Of a stretch of 7,430 bases of DNA, positions 1 through 6,515 are shown one piece after another (position 1 is the stretch's first letter; each line of letters begins with the position of its first letter). Position numbers and translations under genes: made by a program. This stretch comes from an uncultured Bdellovibrio sp. (GTDB lineage Bacteria > Bdellovibrionota > Bdellovibrionia > Bdellovibrionales > Bdellovibrionaceae), in NCBI GenBank assembly GCA_946482355.1, contig CAMLRE010000099.1:1-7430 (forward strand), written 5' to 3'. The notes beneath the pieces were generated by a model, which was given only the letters and a program-made list of their open reading frames with translations, was not told where the DNA came from and made no database searches.

Positions 1-1773
1 ACCTTTGAATTCAGCCTGAGCAAATTGCCATTCAAATTGCGCTAGTTTTGCACGGGCCTGCTGCATCTGTGTAAACGCATTATTAAAGTGTTGGTCGTTA
101 TTGCGAAGTAGTTCGTAAATAGGACCATCGTTACGTTGCCATTGGTAAGCGGCTTTAATACCACCGACTGTTTTTTTCCACCAGCCACAGTCTGGATCAT
201 CAGAACATGCCGATTTCACTTCATTATAATAAGGCCCGCGAAAGAAATAACGGTGCATATCTTTCGCACGTTTTTCGATTTCGCTGGATTCAAAAGCTGC
301 ATATTGCATCATTGATTTTAAGCTTGAAAAGTTATTTTGAACGTTTTGTTTTTCACGTTCTTTTTTAGATAAACGCTTTTCTTTAATTTGATCAGCATCA
401 GTTTGCAGTTCAGCTTGTTCCTGACCGAACATATGAACCATCTTTTGACCTTGGCTTAATAATTCTAAAGAAATCTTGATCCAGTCTTGGCCAAGCTTCA
501 CACACTCAGTTAGATTTTTTTCTTGAGTAGCTGCCGCGAAATATTCGTCATAAGCACCTAACTGATTTTTTAAAACTTCAATGGCCGAAGCGGATTCAGG
601 TGATCCACCCATGCCATCGGCCCAGGCTTCAGAAAACTCTGTTAGTTTTCCTAAAGTCTTTGCAAACGTGATTGATTTTTTTGTCGATTGAATAATCTGA
701 CATTGCGCCACTTCAGGACGTTGTAAGTCTTTTTGAGCTAATTCTAAATCGTATTGAGCTTTTTGTAATTTATTAAGCTCGTCTGGTAAAAGTGTACGTA
801 AACTTGTGAATAATTCGTAATTGGGATCAGCTTCATTCATTTCAGCAATTGCCGCTGCATCCGGAGCCATACGGGGTGCCGCTTGCGCAACTGACATCGG
901 CATACTGTTTTTTCTGCGGTAGTCGTTAATGTTTTGATTTAAATCACGGATTTTACTTTGGTAAGCTGTATACACTGACTGAATCTGACCAAGCTTAAGT
1001 GAGCGCATGTACTCAAGACGGCGGTATAACTTCATGTACTGACACACGTTCTTAAGTGTATTTACGCGGTTGTTCTGGTCAGCCATATCAAACATAATTG
1101 AATCTTGAGCGATCTGCTCAACTAAACTTAAACCTTTAGAAAGCGCATCAGCGCCCGCTAAGATTTTAACTGCGGGGCCAAGTTTAGCACCTAACGCCGG
1201 ATTTTTCGCAATCATATCAAGAACAACTGGAGCGATTCCTTGAAAAGTTTCATTAATTGAAAAAACAACGTTTCTAAATTGTTGATTTGAACGATAGCAA
1301 ACTTTAGTTTGTGATTGCGCTGCAATCGCTAAAGTTTCCTGGATTTTTTGAGCGGCATCAACCATCGTTTGCGCCGTTAATTCTAATTTAAAAGTTTGCC
1401 CTGATTCTTGTAATTTTTTAGCTTCGAAAACTGAATTTCTTAAGACCACAGCTTTTTGCGCCACGCGCTCGTTCTGCGCTTTCATATCACATTGCGGGAA
1501 CGTTGAATTTAAGTTTTCTTGCATGCGGTCTAAAGACGTTAAAATTTCGGTGTATGGAGAATTTGAAAATAACGGGCACTCGTATTCAGGCGGCATTTCA
1601 AATAACACCATCTGTTGACCGATCGAAGTTTTAGCTTCCATCTTATCGTCAAAGTTAACTGCTGATTCAGCTGTTGGTTGTCCACCTACTTTAGGAACGC
1701 CGTCAACCGCATAGGCTAACTGCCCTGCCATTAAAGGTACAACCAATAGAGATAGTCCGATCTTTTTCAGCAT
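1..1773 (-). CDS. Large exported protein of unknown function (C-terminus beyond window)
   Basis: I do not recognise this protein. The frame is open from the ATG at 1773 to the left edge, giving 591 codons without a stop, so the gene is partial. The start is well supported: a strong GGAGG lies 4 nt upstream, and residues 1-22 form a classic Sec signal peptide (MLKK, a hydrophobic core, then Ala-Tyr-Ala before Val23). No lipobox Cys is seen, so the mature protein should be periplasmic, surface-associated or secreted. It is mostly predicted helical, rich in Gln, Lys, Ala, Met and Asn, with a coiled-coil-like stretch around residues 347-371 and a charged segment around 471-495. There are eight cysteines (66, 95, 159, 244, 358, 424, 523, 529), an even number compatible with disulfides. 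The last pair lies in a short Cys-Ser-Asp-Asp-Pro-Asp-Cys-Gly-Trp-Trp segment. No enzymatic motif is visible. It is co-oriented with the barrel-protein gene 163 nt upstream, but that gap may contain its own promoter. That it is a real exported protein is near certain; its function is unknown. Confidence 0.85.
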   Translation of the reverse strand, partial: MLKKIGLSLLVVPLMAGQLAYAVDGVPKVGGQPTAESAVNFDDKMEAKTSIGQQMVLFEMPPEYECPLFSNSPYTEILTSLDRMQENLNSTFPQCDMKAQNERVAQKAVVLRNSVFEAKKLQESGQTFKLELTAQTMVDAAQKIQETLAIAAQSQTKVCYRSNQQFRNVVFSINETFQGIAPVVLDMIAKNPALGAKLGPAVKILAGADALSKGLSLVEQIAQDSIMFDMADQNNRVNTLKNVCQYMKLYRRLEYMRSLKLGQIQSVYTAYQSKIRDLNQNINDYRRKNSMPMSVAQAAPRMAPDAAAIAEMNEADPNYELFTSLRTLLPDELNKLQKAQYDLELAQKDLQRPEVAQCQIIQSTKKSITFAKTLGKLTEFSEAWADGMGGSPESASAIEVLKNQLGAYDEYFAAATQEKNLTECVKLGQDWIKISLELLSQGQKMVHMFGQEQAELQTDADQIKEKRLSKKEREKQNVQNNFSSLKSMMQYAAFESSEIEKRAKDMHRYFFRGPYYNEVKSACSDDPDCGWWKKTVGGIKAAYQWQRNDGPIYELLRNNDQHFNNAFTQMQQARAKLAQFEWQFAQAEFKG

Positions 1774-1777
1774 ACGT

Positions 1778-1782
1778 CCTCC
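1778..1782 (-). promoter_or_regulatory. Strong ribosome binding site of the exported-protein gene
   Basis: GGAGG on the minus strand, 4 nt before the ATG at 1773. The match to the anti-Shine-Dalgarno sequence is strong, though the spacing is slightly short. It fixes the start codon directly ahead of the signal peptide. It directly abuts the inverted repeat at 1783-1797. Confidence 0.75.
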
Positions 1783-1797
1783 GTCAATAACATTGAC
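1783..1797 (-). repeat. Perfect 6-3-6 inverted repeat abutting the ribosome binding site
   Basis: On the minus strand this reads GTCAAT-GTT-ATTGAC, two perfect 6-bp arms around a 3-nt centre, ending at the base next to GGAGG. As RNA it could form a small, AU-rich and fairly weak hairpin right against the Shine-Dalgarno sequence. As DNA it could be a small operator. The symmetry is seen directly; any function is inference, and a repeat this short can arise by chance. Confidence 0.4.
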
Positions 1798-1936
1798 AGT
1801 GTCTTAAAATGGTCACCTTGAAGCAGGGCCGATCTAGATCCAAACAATGTTTAATTGCTTTAGACCCAGATTAACCTTCGCTTTGTGATGACTCCATTTT
1901 TAGGAGCAACAAAAAGACCAAAATTTATATGTGATT
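1798..1936. other. Intergenic stretch between barrel protein and exported protein
   Basis: This stretch separates two minus-strand genes. It contains the 10-bp palindrome GATCTAGATC (1831-1840) and an AAACA-A-TGTTT symmetry (1842-1852). I could not pick out a convincing -35/-10 pair on the minus strand, nor a GC-rich hairpin followed by a T run that would end transcription from the barrel-protein gene. The best stem, CTCC/GGAG around a 7-nt loop, has only 4 pairs. No ORF or RNA gene is recognisable. Confidence 0.4.
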
Positions 1937-2893
1937 TTAGAAGCGAACTGTATAGTTGGCGTTTACGCTATATCCTGTGGCTGATGTATCTAGGCTACCG
2001 ATTGTTTGCGAATAATCGAGTAAATACCCGGCTTGAACTTCAATCAAACTATCCTGCGTGAATAAGTATTTACCCACTAGATTTAAAGTTTTTCCAGAGA
2101 CAGAACCAAAATTCGTTGTGGTATTTGAAGTCAAATCTGTCGACTTGTAACTGTCGGTGTTGGCAATTTCAAGAAGAACGCCAAAATACAAGTCTGAAGT
2201 CAGCGCTGTCATTGTCGCAAGTTCAATCATAGTTTGATTGTGCTTATCATCTTCACTGATTTCTTTCGTCGTCTGATCCACCGAGTTTTGCAAGCTCATC
2301 ATTTTATAATCAAGCGTTGCTGAAATTTGCGAACTGTCAGTGACAAGAGCAACTAAACGTGCACCTACAGTCATTGCGTGCCCACCCGCTAAAGCATCAC
2401 CATCATTGTTAGCATCAGCTTCTTGATGATCGCCAAGGCTTGGCTGAAAAGCAAACTTTGCATCTAGCTTTACGCTGTCGCCATCAACTAAGCGCGCAAC
2501 GACTGCAATGGTCGGATCAACCGGTCCTTTTGATTTTGTATTTGGAGTGGCTGTTGGCTTTGAATAACTCACATCCATACCAACCAAGTAATCCCAACTT
2601 AACTGCGTGTAGACGTTATCAAGCACACCTAAAACCAAAGACGATTTCAAAAGATGTTGTTTTTGATTGGCTTCAAGAACAGTCGTGCCAGTGATATTGC
2701 CTTTAAGGTCAATCGTTGTATAGCGATAGCCTAAAGTTAAGTCTAACTCCCACTGTTCAGGAAAGTAATGTAATTGCGCTAATGTGGCCGAACCTGTGAC
2801 CGCTTGTTTTGCTCTCTGGTACATTTTTTTAAGTTGCGCTTGAGATTCAACAGCGGTTAGTAAAACTAAAACAAGTGCGGCAATATTTTTCAT
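1937..2893 (-). CDS. Probable outer-membrane beta-barrel protein
   Basis: A 318-residue protein starting at the ATG at 2893. Residues 1-19 are a Sec signal peptide (MKN, a run of Ala/Leu/Val, then Ser-Gln-Ala before Gln20). The mature part is dominated by alternating polar and hydrophobic strands with aromatic residues at strand ends, separated by Asn/Asp/Thr/Ser-rich loops. It ends in Tyr-Thr-Val-Arg-Phe, and a C-terminal Phe is typical of proteins folded by the BAM machinery. The Gly-Pro-Val-Asp-Pro-Thr-Ile segment (123-129) followed by a strand recalls the 'GxGDxTLG' pattern of the phenol MetA-degradation/transporter barrel family, but the match is loose. A loop at 160-166 (DANNDGD) resembles the start of a calcium-binding loop. 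The ATG was chosen because it precedes the signal peptide; the open frame extends upstream to a TTG at 2980, inside gpmA. The gene follows the gpmA stop by 4 nt, so the two are probably cotranscribed and translationally coupled. A channel or surface role is inferred; the substrate is unknown. Confidence 0.8.
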   Translation of the reverse strand: MKNIAALVLVLLTAVESQAQLKKMYQRAKQAVTGSATLAQLHYFPEQWELDLTLGYRYTTIDLKGNITGTTVLEANQKQHLLKSSLVLGVLDNVYTQLSWDYLVGMDVSYSKPTATPNTKSKGPVDPTIAVVARLVDGDSVKLDAKFAFQPSLGDHQEADANNDGDALAGGHAMTVGARLVALVTDSSQISATLDYKMMSLQNSVDQTTKEISEDDKHNQTMIELATMTALTSDLYFGVLLEIANTDSYKSTDLTSNTTTNFGSVSGKTLNLVGKYLFTQDSLIEVQAGYLLDYSQTIGSLDTSATGYSVNANYTVRF

Positions 2894-2897
2894 AAAA

Positions 2898-3653
2898 TTA
2901 TTTTTTCTTTCCTTGATTTGCGACAGCTTCCATGGCTTTTGCGACTTCATCAGCATCACCGATAAATTTTTTCGAGACAACGTTAAGTTTGTCGTCCAGC
3001 TCGTACATCATCGGAATACCTGTAGGCATATTCACTTCCATGATTTGTTCCGGAGTCATTTTTTCTAAATGCTGGATTAAAGCACGTAATGAATTTCCGT
3101 GTGCCGCGATTAAAACATTTTTTCCCGCTAACACATCTTTAGAAATTTTATCGTTCCATAAAGGTAAAAATCTTGCCACTGTGTCTTTCAATGATTCACC
3201 AGAAGGAAGTAATTCTGGGTTTACATATTTGTAGCGTTTATCATGAATCGGATGTTCAGGATTATCTTTTGACATCATCGGAGGAGGAGTATCATAACTT
3301 CTTCTCCAGATTTTCACTTGCTCTTCACCATGTTTGGCTGCAGTTTCGGCCTTATTCAGACCTTGCAGGTCACCATAGTGACGTTCGTTTAGTCGCCAGT
3401 CTTTAGTCACCGGTAACCAGTTCAGGTTCATTTCAGAAAGGATAATGTTCAGTGTTTTGATAGCTCGTGTCAAAGAGCTTGTATAAGCTAGATCGAACTC
3501 GAATTTCTGCTCTAGTAAAGATTTGCCAGCTTTTTGCGCTTCTGTGCGTCCTTTTTCAGACAGGTCGACGTCTTTCCAACCAGTAAAGCGATTTTCTTGA
3601 TTCCATTGGGACTCACCATGACGAACGATGACTAATTTGTGGGTCTTGCTCAT
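2898..3653 (-). CDS. gpmA: 2,3-bisphosphoglycerate-dependent phosphoglycerate mutase
   Basis: Cytosolic enzyme interconverting 3-phosphoglycerate and 2-phosphoglycerate in glycolysis and gluconeogenesis, using a phosphohistidine intermediate primed by 2,3-bisphosphoglycerate. The 251 residues match the family's usual length of about 250. The histidine phosphatase signature RHGES lies at 11-15, with His12 the expected phospho-acceptor. It is followed by the NRFTGW...DVDLSEKG block (21-35), Arg63 (in TRAI), Glu90 in LNERHYG, and the second catalytic His185 in AAHGNSLRAL. The long insert between these blocks (with KYGDEQVK- and WRR-like features) and the VANQGK C-terminus are typical of the dPGM (GpmA) type, not of short broad-specificity phosphatases or the unrelated metal-dependent GpmI. 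All catalytic residues appear intact. The start is supported by GAGAGG 10 nt upstream. The gene diverges from sucA across 117 bp and leads into the barrel-protein gene. Confidence 0.97.
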   Translation of the reverse strand: MSKTHKLVIVRHGESQWNQENRFTGWKDVDLSEKGRTEAQKAGKSLLEQKFEFDLAYTSSLTRAIKTLNIILSEMNLNWLPVTKDWRLNERHYGDLQGLNKAETAAKHGEEQVKIWRRSYDTPPPMMSKDNPEHPIHDKRYKYVNPELLPSGESLKDTVARFLPLWNDKISKDVLAGKNVLIAAHGNSLRALIQHLEKMTPEQIMEVNMPTGIPMMYELDDKLNVVSKKFIGDADEVAKAMEAVANQGKKK

Positions 3654-3674
3654 GAGCTAATTTCCTCTCTCAAA
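3651..3674 (-). repeat. Left copy of inverted translation-start repeat (gpmA side)
   Basis: Read on the minus strand, this 24-nt segment is TTTGAGAGAGG, then 10 nt containing ATTAG, then ATG. The sucA start at 3750-3773 reads TTTAAGAGAGG, then 10 nt also containing ATTAG, then ATG. Both have TC just before the ATG. The two copies face each other across the divergent gap. Confidence 0.45.
3664..3669 (-). promoter_or_regulatory. Ribosome binding site of gpmA
   Basis: GAGAGG on the minus strand, 10 nt before the gpmA ATG at 3653. It lies inside a segment (3651-3674) that closely matches the sucA translation start in opposite orientation. Confidence 0.65.
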
Positions 3675-3704
3675 TTGTGAAAAATACGCTTAATTTTGTA
3701 CGAT
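3675..3704 (+). promoter_or_regulatory. Candidate sigma-70-type promoter for sucA-sucB
   Basis: TTGTGA (3675-3680) is a 4/6 match to the -35 consensus, and TACGAT (3699-3704) a 4/6 match to the -10, separated by 18 bp. Transcription would start near 3711, leaving a leader of about 60 nt before the sucA ATG. This is the best-looking pair in the gap on the plus strand but is only a moderate match. No equally convincing pair was found for gpmA on the minus strand. Confidence 0.35.
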
Positions 3705-3706
3705 CT

Positions 3707-3717
3707 TTGTGACACAA
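3707..3717. promoter_or_regulatory. TTGTG-A-CACAA palindrome, candidate operator
   Basis: A perfect 5-1-5 palindrome in the middle of the gpmA/sucA gap, overlapping the predicted sucA transcription start. Its left half TTGTGA also occurs at 3675-3680, exactly 32 bp away (about three helical turns). A regulator bound here could affect one or both divergent genes. TGTGA is also the half-site of CRP/FNR-type regulators, but no full CRP-type site with the standard spacing is present. The symmetry is seen directly; the operator role is inferred. Confidence 0.35.
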
Positions 3718-3749
3718 TCAAGAGCGAAAAAAACAAATCATGCGTAAAG

Positions 3750-3773
3750 TTTAAGAGAGGCTTATTAGTCATG
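3750..3773 (+). repeat. Right copy of inverted translation-start repeat (sucA side)
   Basis: Partner of 3651-3674. The shared core is AGAGAGG followed exactly 10 nt later by ATG, with ATTAG offset by one base between the copies. Part of the likeness is expected because both are ribosome binding sites, but the shared TTT, ATTAG and TC elements go beyond that. Confidence 0.45.
3755..3760 (+). promoter_or_regulatory. Ribosome binding site of sucA
   Basis: GAGAGG ending 10 nt before the ATG at 3771. It decides the start: the frame stays open upstream to a TTG at 3696, but that start would fall inside the predicted promoter and has no comparable Shine-Dalgarno sequence. Confidence 0.7.
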
Positions 3774-6482
3774 AATCATTTGAATCTTGAATACATCGAA
3801 TCACTATACAACCAATTTAAAAAATCTCCGGATTCAGTAGATCTTGAGTGGAAACGTTTCTTTGAAGGCGTTGAGTTCATGAAAGATGGCTCATTTGGCG
3901 TTTCTGAAAAAGAATTGGATGTTTATAATTTAATTAATGCTTACCGCACTTACGGTCACTACGAAGCTGATATTGATCCGTTAACAAATACTCCAGCTCA
4001 CAACGATCAGTTAAAATTGAACAAATTTAATTTAACTGAAAAAGACTTAGACCAAGTTTTTCAAATTGGTTCTGTTGTTGGTAAACCAAACTCAACGTTA
4101 AAAGAAATCATCGCTCACTTGCGCGCTTCTTACTGCGGTAAGATCACAGCTCAGTTTGCTGAAGCTCTCCCTGAAATTCGTAACTGGTTTATCAAAGAGT
4201 TCGAACAAAATTCTCCGGCGTTCAAATTAACAGCTGATAACAAAAAAGAAATTTTAAAATCAGTGACTCGCGCTGAATCTTTAGAAAAATTTATTCACAC
4301 TCGTTACGTGGGCACAAAACGTTTCTCGGTTGAAGGGGCTGATGCCACGTTACCGATGATGGATCACATGGTAACTCGCGCGTCTTCTCTTGGCGCACAA
4401 GAAATCGTGGTCGGTATGGCTCACCGTGGTCGTGTTAACGTTTTAGCAAACTTCATGGGTAAAGATATCGGCGCCATGTTCGCTGATTTCAACGGCCCGA
4501 CTGAACTAGAAAAACCATTAGATGATTACGATGGCGATGTTAAGTACCATTTAGGTTACTCAACGACAAAAACAACTCCAACAGGCAAAGTTGAATGCTC
4601 ATTAGCATTCAACCCTTCTCACTTAGAAGCTGTGGGTCCGGTTGTTCTTGGTATGGCTCGTGCCGCACAAAGAAAACTAAACGACACAAAAGAGCGTAAA
4701 AAAGTTCTTCCATTAATTATTCACGGTGATGCCGCATTTGCGGGTCAAGGTGTGGTAATGGAATCATTACAGATGGCTCATGTTCGTGGTTACGCGGTTG
4801 GTGGATCAATTCACTTAATCATCGATAACCAAGTTGGTTTTACAACTAACCCTGAAAACTCTCGTTCAGCGCACTACTCTTCTGATGTAGCTAAGGCTTT
4901 AGCGATTCCAGTGATTCACTGTAATGGTGATGATGCTGAATCATGTGTTCGCGCGATGGATATCGCCGTTCGCTACCGCCAGGAATGGGGTCGCGATATC
5001 GTGATTACATTAACTTGTTACCGTCGTTTCGGTCACAATGAAGGTGATGAACCTGCTTACACTCAACCGTTAATGTACGATATCATCAAAAAGCACCCAA
5101 CATTACGCGAGCTTTATGCGAAGCAATTAGTTGCAGCTAATGTGGCTGATCAAAATTTCGCCGATACACTTTTAACTGATCGCATGAACGATCTACAAAA
5201 AGTTTACGACACAACTAAAGCACAAGCTCCGAAAGTTAAAACTTTCAAATTCGAAGGTGCTTGGGCGGGTCTAAAAAAAGGCAACACTGAAGATATGGAA
5301 AAACCAGTTAAAACTTCAGTTGATGCTGCTACTTTACAAAAAGTGGGCGAACAAATCGCCAATGTTCCGGCTGGATTTAACATTCACCCAAAATTAGTTA
5401 AGCTTATTGAAACACGCAAACAACAGGCCGCTGGCAAAGAAGCTTGCGATTGGGGTATGGGCGAATTACTGGCTTACGGCTCATTAATTAACGAAGGAAC
5501 TTCTGTTCGTTTAACAGGTCAAGATTGCGTGCGTGGTACATTCACTCACCGTCATGCGGGCTTCTACGACACAAAAACAAATGAGTCTTACTTTCCGTTA
5601 AAACAATTAAATTCTGAAAAAACAAATTTTTGCGTTTACGATTCTATTTTATCTGAATACGCAGTTATGGGTTTTGAATACGGTAACTCAATCACTGACC
5701 CAAGTTTCTTAACTATCTGGGAAGCTCAGTTCGGCGATTTCGCAAACGGTGCTCAGATTATTATCGATCAATTCTTGGCGGCTGGTGAATCTAAGTGGCA
5801 ACAAATGTCAGGCTTAGTTTTATTATTACCTCATGGTTACGAAGGCCAAGGCCCAGAGCATAGCTCTGCCCGCTTAGAGCGCTTCTTACAATTATCTGCT
5901 CAGAACAACTGGTCAGTTGTGAACTTAACAACACCAGCACAAATTTTCCATGCGTTACGCCGTCAGATGAAACGTGATTTCAGAAAACCACTTGTGGTGA
6001 TGTCTCCGAAATCTTTACTTCGTCACCCGCGCGCAACAAGCATGATTTCTGAAATGGCCAATGGTTCATTCCAAGAAGTGATCGCTGATACATTGTTAAC
6101 TGATAATTCTAAAGTTGAAAAAGTGGTGTTTGTATCTGGTAAGTTATATTACGAATTACTAGAACAACGTGAAAAATTAAATGACACGAAAACAGCACTA
6201 GTTCGTTTAGAGCAAATTTCTCCTTTCCCTCACTGGAAAGTAAAAGAAATCATGAAGTCATACCCGAATGCGAAAAAAGTTTTATGGGCTCAAGAAGAAC
6301 CACAAAACATGGGCGCTTTCAGTTATGTGTACTTCAAGTTTGCATCTCTTCTTACAGAGATGGGTTCAAAAGCTCAGTTTGGTTACGTAGGTCGTCCTGA
6401 CCGCGCGTCTCCGGCTACGGGCTCTGTGTACCGTCACAAAGTTGAACAAACTGAAATTATTGAAAAAGTTTTTAAAGTTTAA
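3771..6482 (+). CDS. sucA: 2-oxoglutarate dehydrogenase E1 component (thiamine diphosphate-dependent)
   Basis: SucA (also called OdhA) decarboxylates 2-oxoglutarate with thiamine diphosphate and succinylates the lipoyl group of SucB, in the TCA cycle in the cytosol. From the ATG at 3771 it has 903 residues, close to the roughly 930 of the E. coli enzyme. In order: the N-terminal E2-binding helix (about 4-34, IESLYNQF...PDSVDLEWKRFF); YGHYEADIDPL (61-71); RYVGTKRFSVEG (178-189); the GMAHRGRVNVLANFMGK substrate/cofactor block (215-231); KYHLGYS (258-264); LAFNPSHLEAVGP (278-290); the ThDP/Mg site GDAAFAGQG (319-327) with IDNQVGFTT (351-359), Asp320 and Asn353 being the expected metal ligands; and RRFGHNEGDEP (418-428). 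The transketolase pyrimidine-binding domain (about 556-750) carries SEYAVMGFEYG (628-638), whose Glu should activate the cofactor. The C-terminal domain ends with GYVGRPDRASPATGS (871-885). This is a free-standing E1, not the E1-E2 fusion of actinobacteria. It looks complete and is followed by sucB. Confidence 0.97.
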   Translation: MNHLNLEYIESLYNQFKKSPDSVDLEWKRFFEGVEFMKDGSFGVSEKELDVYNLINAYRTYGHYEADIDPLTNTPAHNDQLKLNKFNLTEKDLDQVFQIGSVVGKPNSTLKEIIAHLRASYCGKITAQFAEALPEIRNWFIKEFEQNSPAFKLTADNKKEILKSVTRAESLEKFIHTRYVGTKRFSVEGADATLPMMDHMVTRASSLGAQEIVVGMAHRGRVNVLANFMGKDIGAMFADFNGPTELEKPLDDYDGDVKYHLGYSTTKTTPTGKVECSLAFNPSHLEAVGPVVLGMARAAQRKLNDTKERKKVLPLIIHGDAAFAGQGVVMESLQMAHVRGYAVGGSIHLIIDNQVGFTTNPENSRSAHYSSDVAKALAIPVIHCNGDDAESCVRAMDIAVRYRQEWGRDIVITLTCYRRFGHNEGDEPAYTQPLMYDIIKKHPTLRELYAKQLVAANVADQNFADTLLTDRMNDLQKVYDTTKAQAPKVKTFKFEGAWAGLKKGNTEDMEKPVKTSVDAATLQKVGEQIANVPAGFNIHPKLVKLIETRKQQAAGKEACDWGMGELLAYGSLINEGTSVRLTGQDCVRGTFTHRHAGFYDTKTNESYFPLKQLNSEKTNFCVYDSILSEYAVMGFEYGNSITDPSFLTIWEAQFGDFANGAQIIIDQFLAAGESKWQQMSGLVLLLPHGYEGQGPEHSSARLERFLQLSAQNNWSVVNLTTPAQIFHALRRQMKRDFRKPLVVMSPKSLLRHPRATSMISEMANGSFQEVIADTLLTDNSKVEKVVFVSGKLYYELLEQREKLNDTKTALVRLEQISPFPHWKVKEIMKSYPNAKKVLWAQEEPQNMGAFSYVYFKFASLLTEMGSKAQFGYVGRPDRASPATGSVYRHKVEQTEIIEKVFKV

Positions 6483-6504
6483 GTTTTATAAAGATTAAGG
6501 AATC

Positions 6505-6509
6505 AGAGG
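6505..6509 (+). promoter_or_regulatory. Ribosome binding site of sucB
   Basis: AGAGG 6 nt before the sucB ATG at 6516, within the 33-nt sucA-sucB spacer. The spacer contains no obvious promoter or terminator, which supports cotranscription. Confidence 0.65.
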
Positions 6510-6515
6510 TTTAAA

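Noticed and set aside
1825..1870. Possible alternative-sigma (TAAAG-type) promoter on the minus strand before the exported-protein gene
   Set aside because: A TAAAG is present, but the sequence at the expected -10 distance matches the flagellar-sigma consensus poorly.
1893..1911. Possible terminator stem CTCC/GGAG downstream of the barrel-protein gene
   Set aside because: Only 4 base pairs around a 7-nt loop and no T run after it on the minus strand.
2440..2694. Open plus-strand frame of 84 codons
   Set aside because: Antisense to the barrel-protein gene, with no ribosome binding site or recognisable protein features.
2894..2980. Upstream extension of the barrel-protein frame to a TTG at 2980, giving 29 more residues
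   Set aside because: It would overlap gpmA by 83 nt and put a charged stretch ahead of an otherwise perfect signal peptide; the ATG at 2893 is far more plausible.
2932..3406. Two open plus-strand frames (2932-3234 and 3173-3406)
   Set aside because: Both are antisense to the strongly conserved gpmA coding sequence and look like its shadows.
3696..3770. Upstream extension of the sucA frame to a TTG at 3696
   Set aside because: The extra 25 residues do not resemble SucA N-termini, the TTG lies in the predicted promoter, and a good GAGAGG precedes the ATG at 3771.
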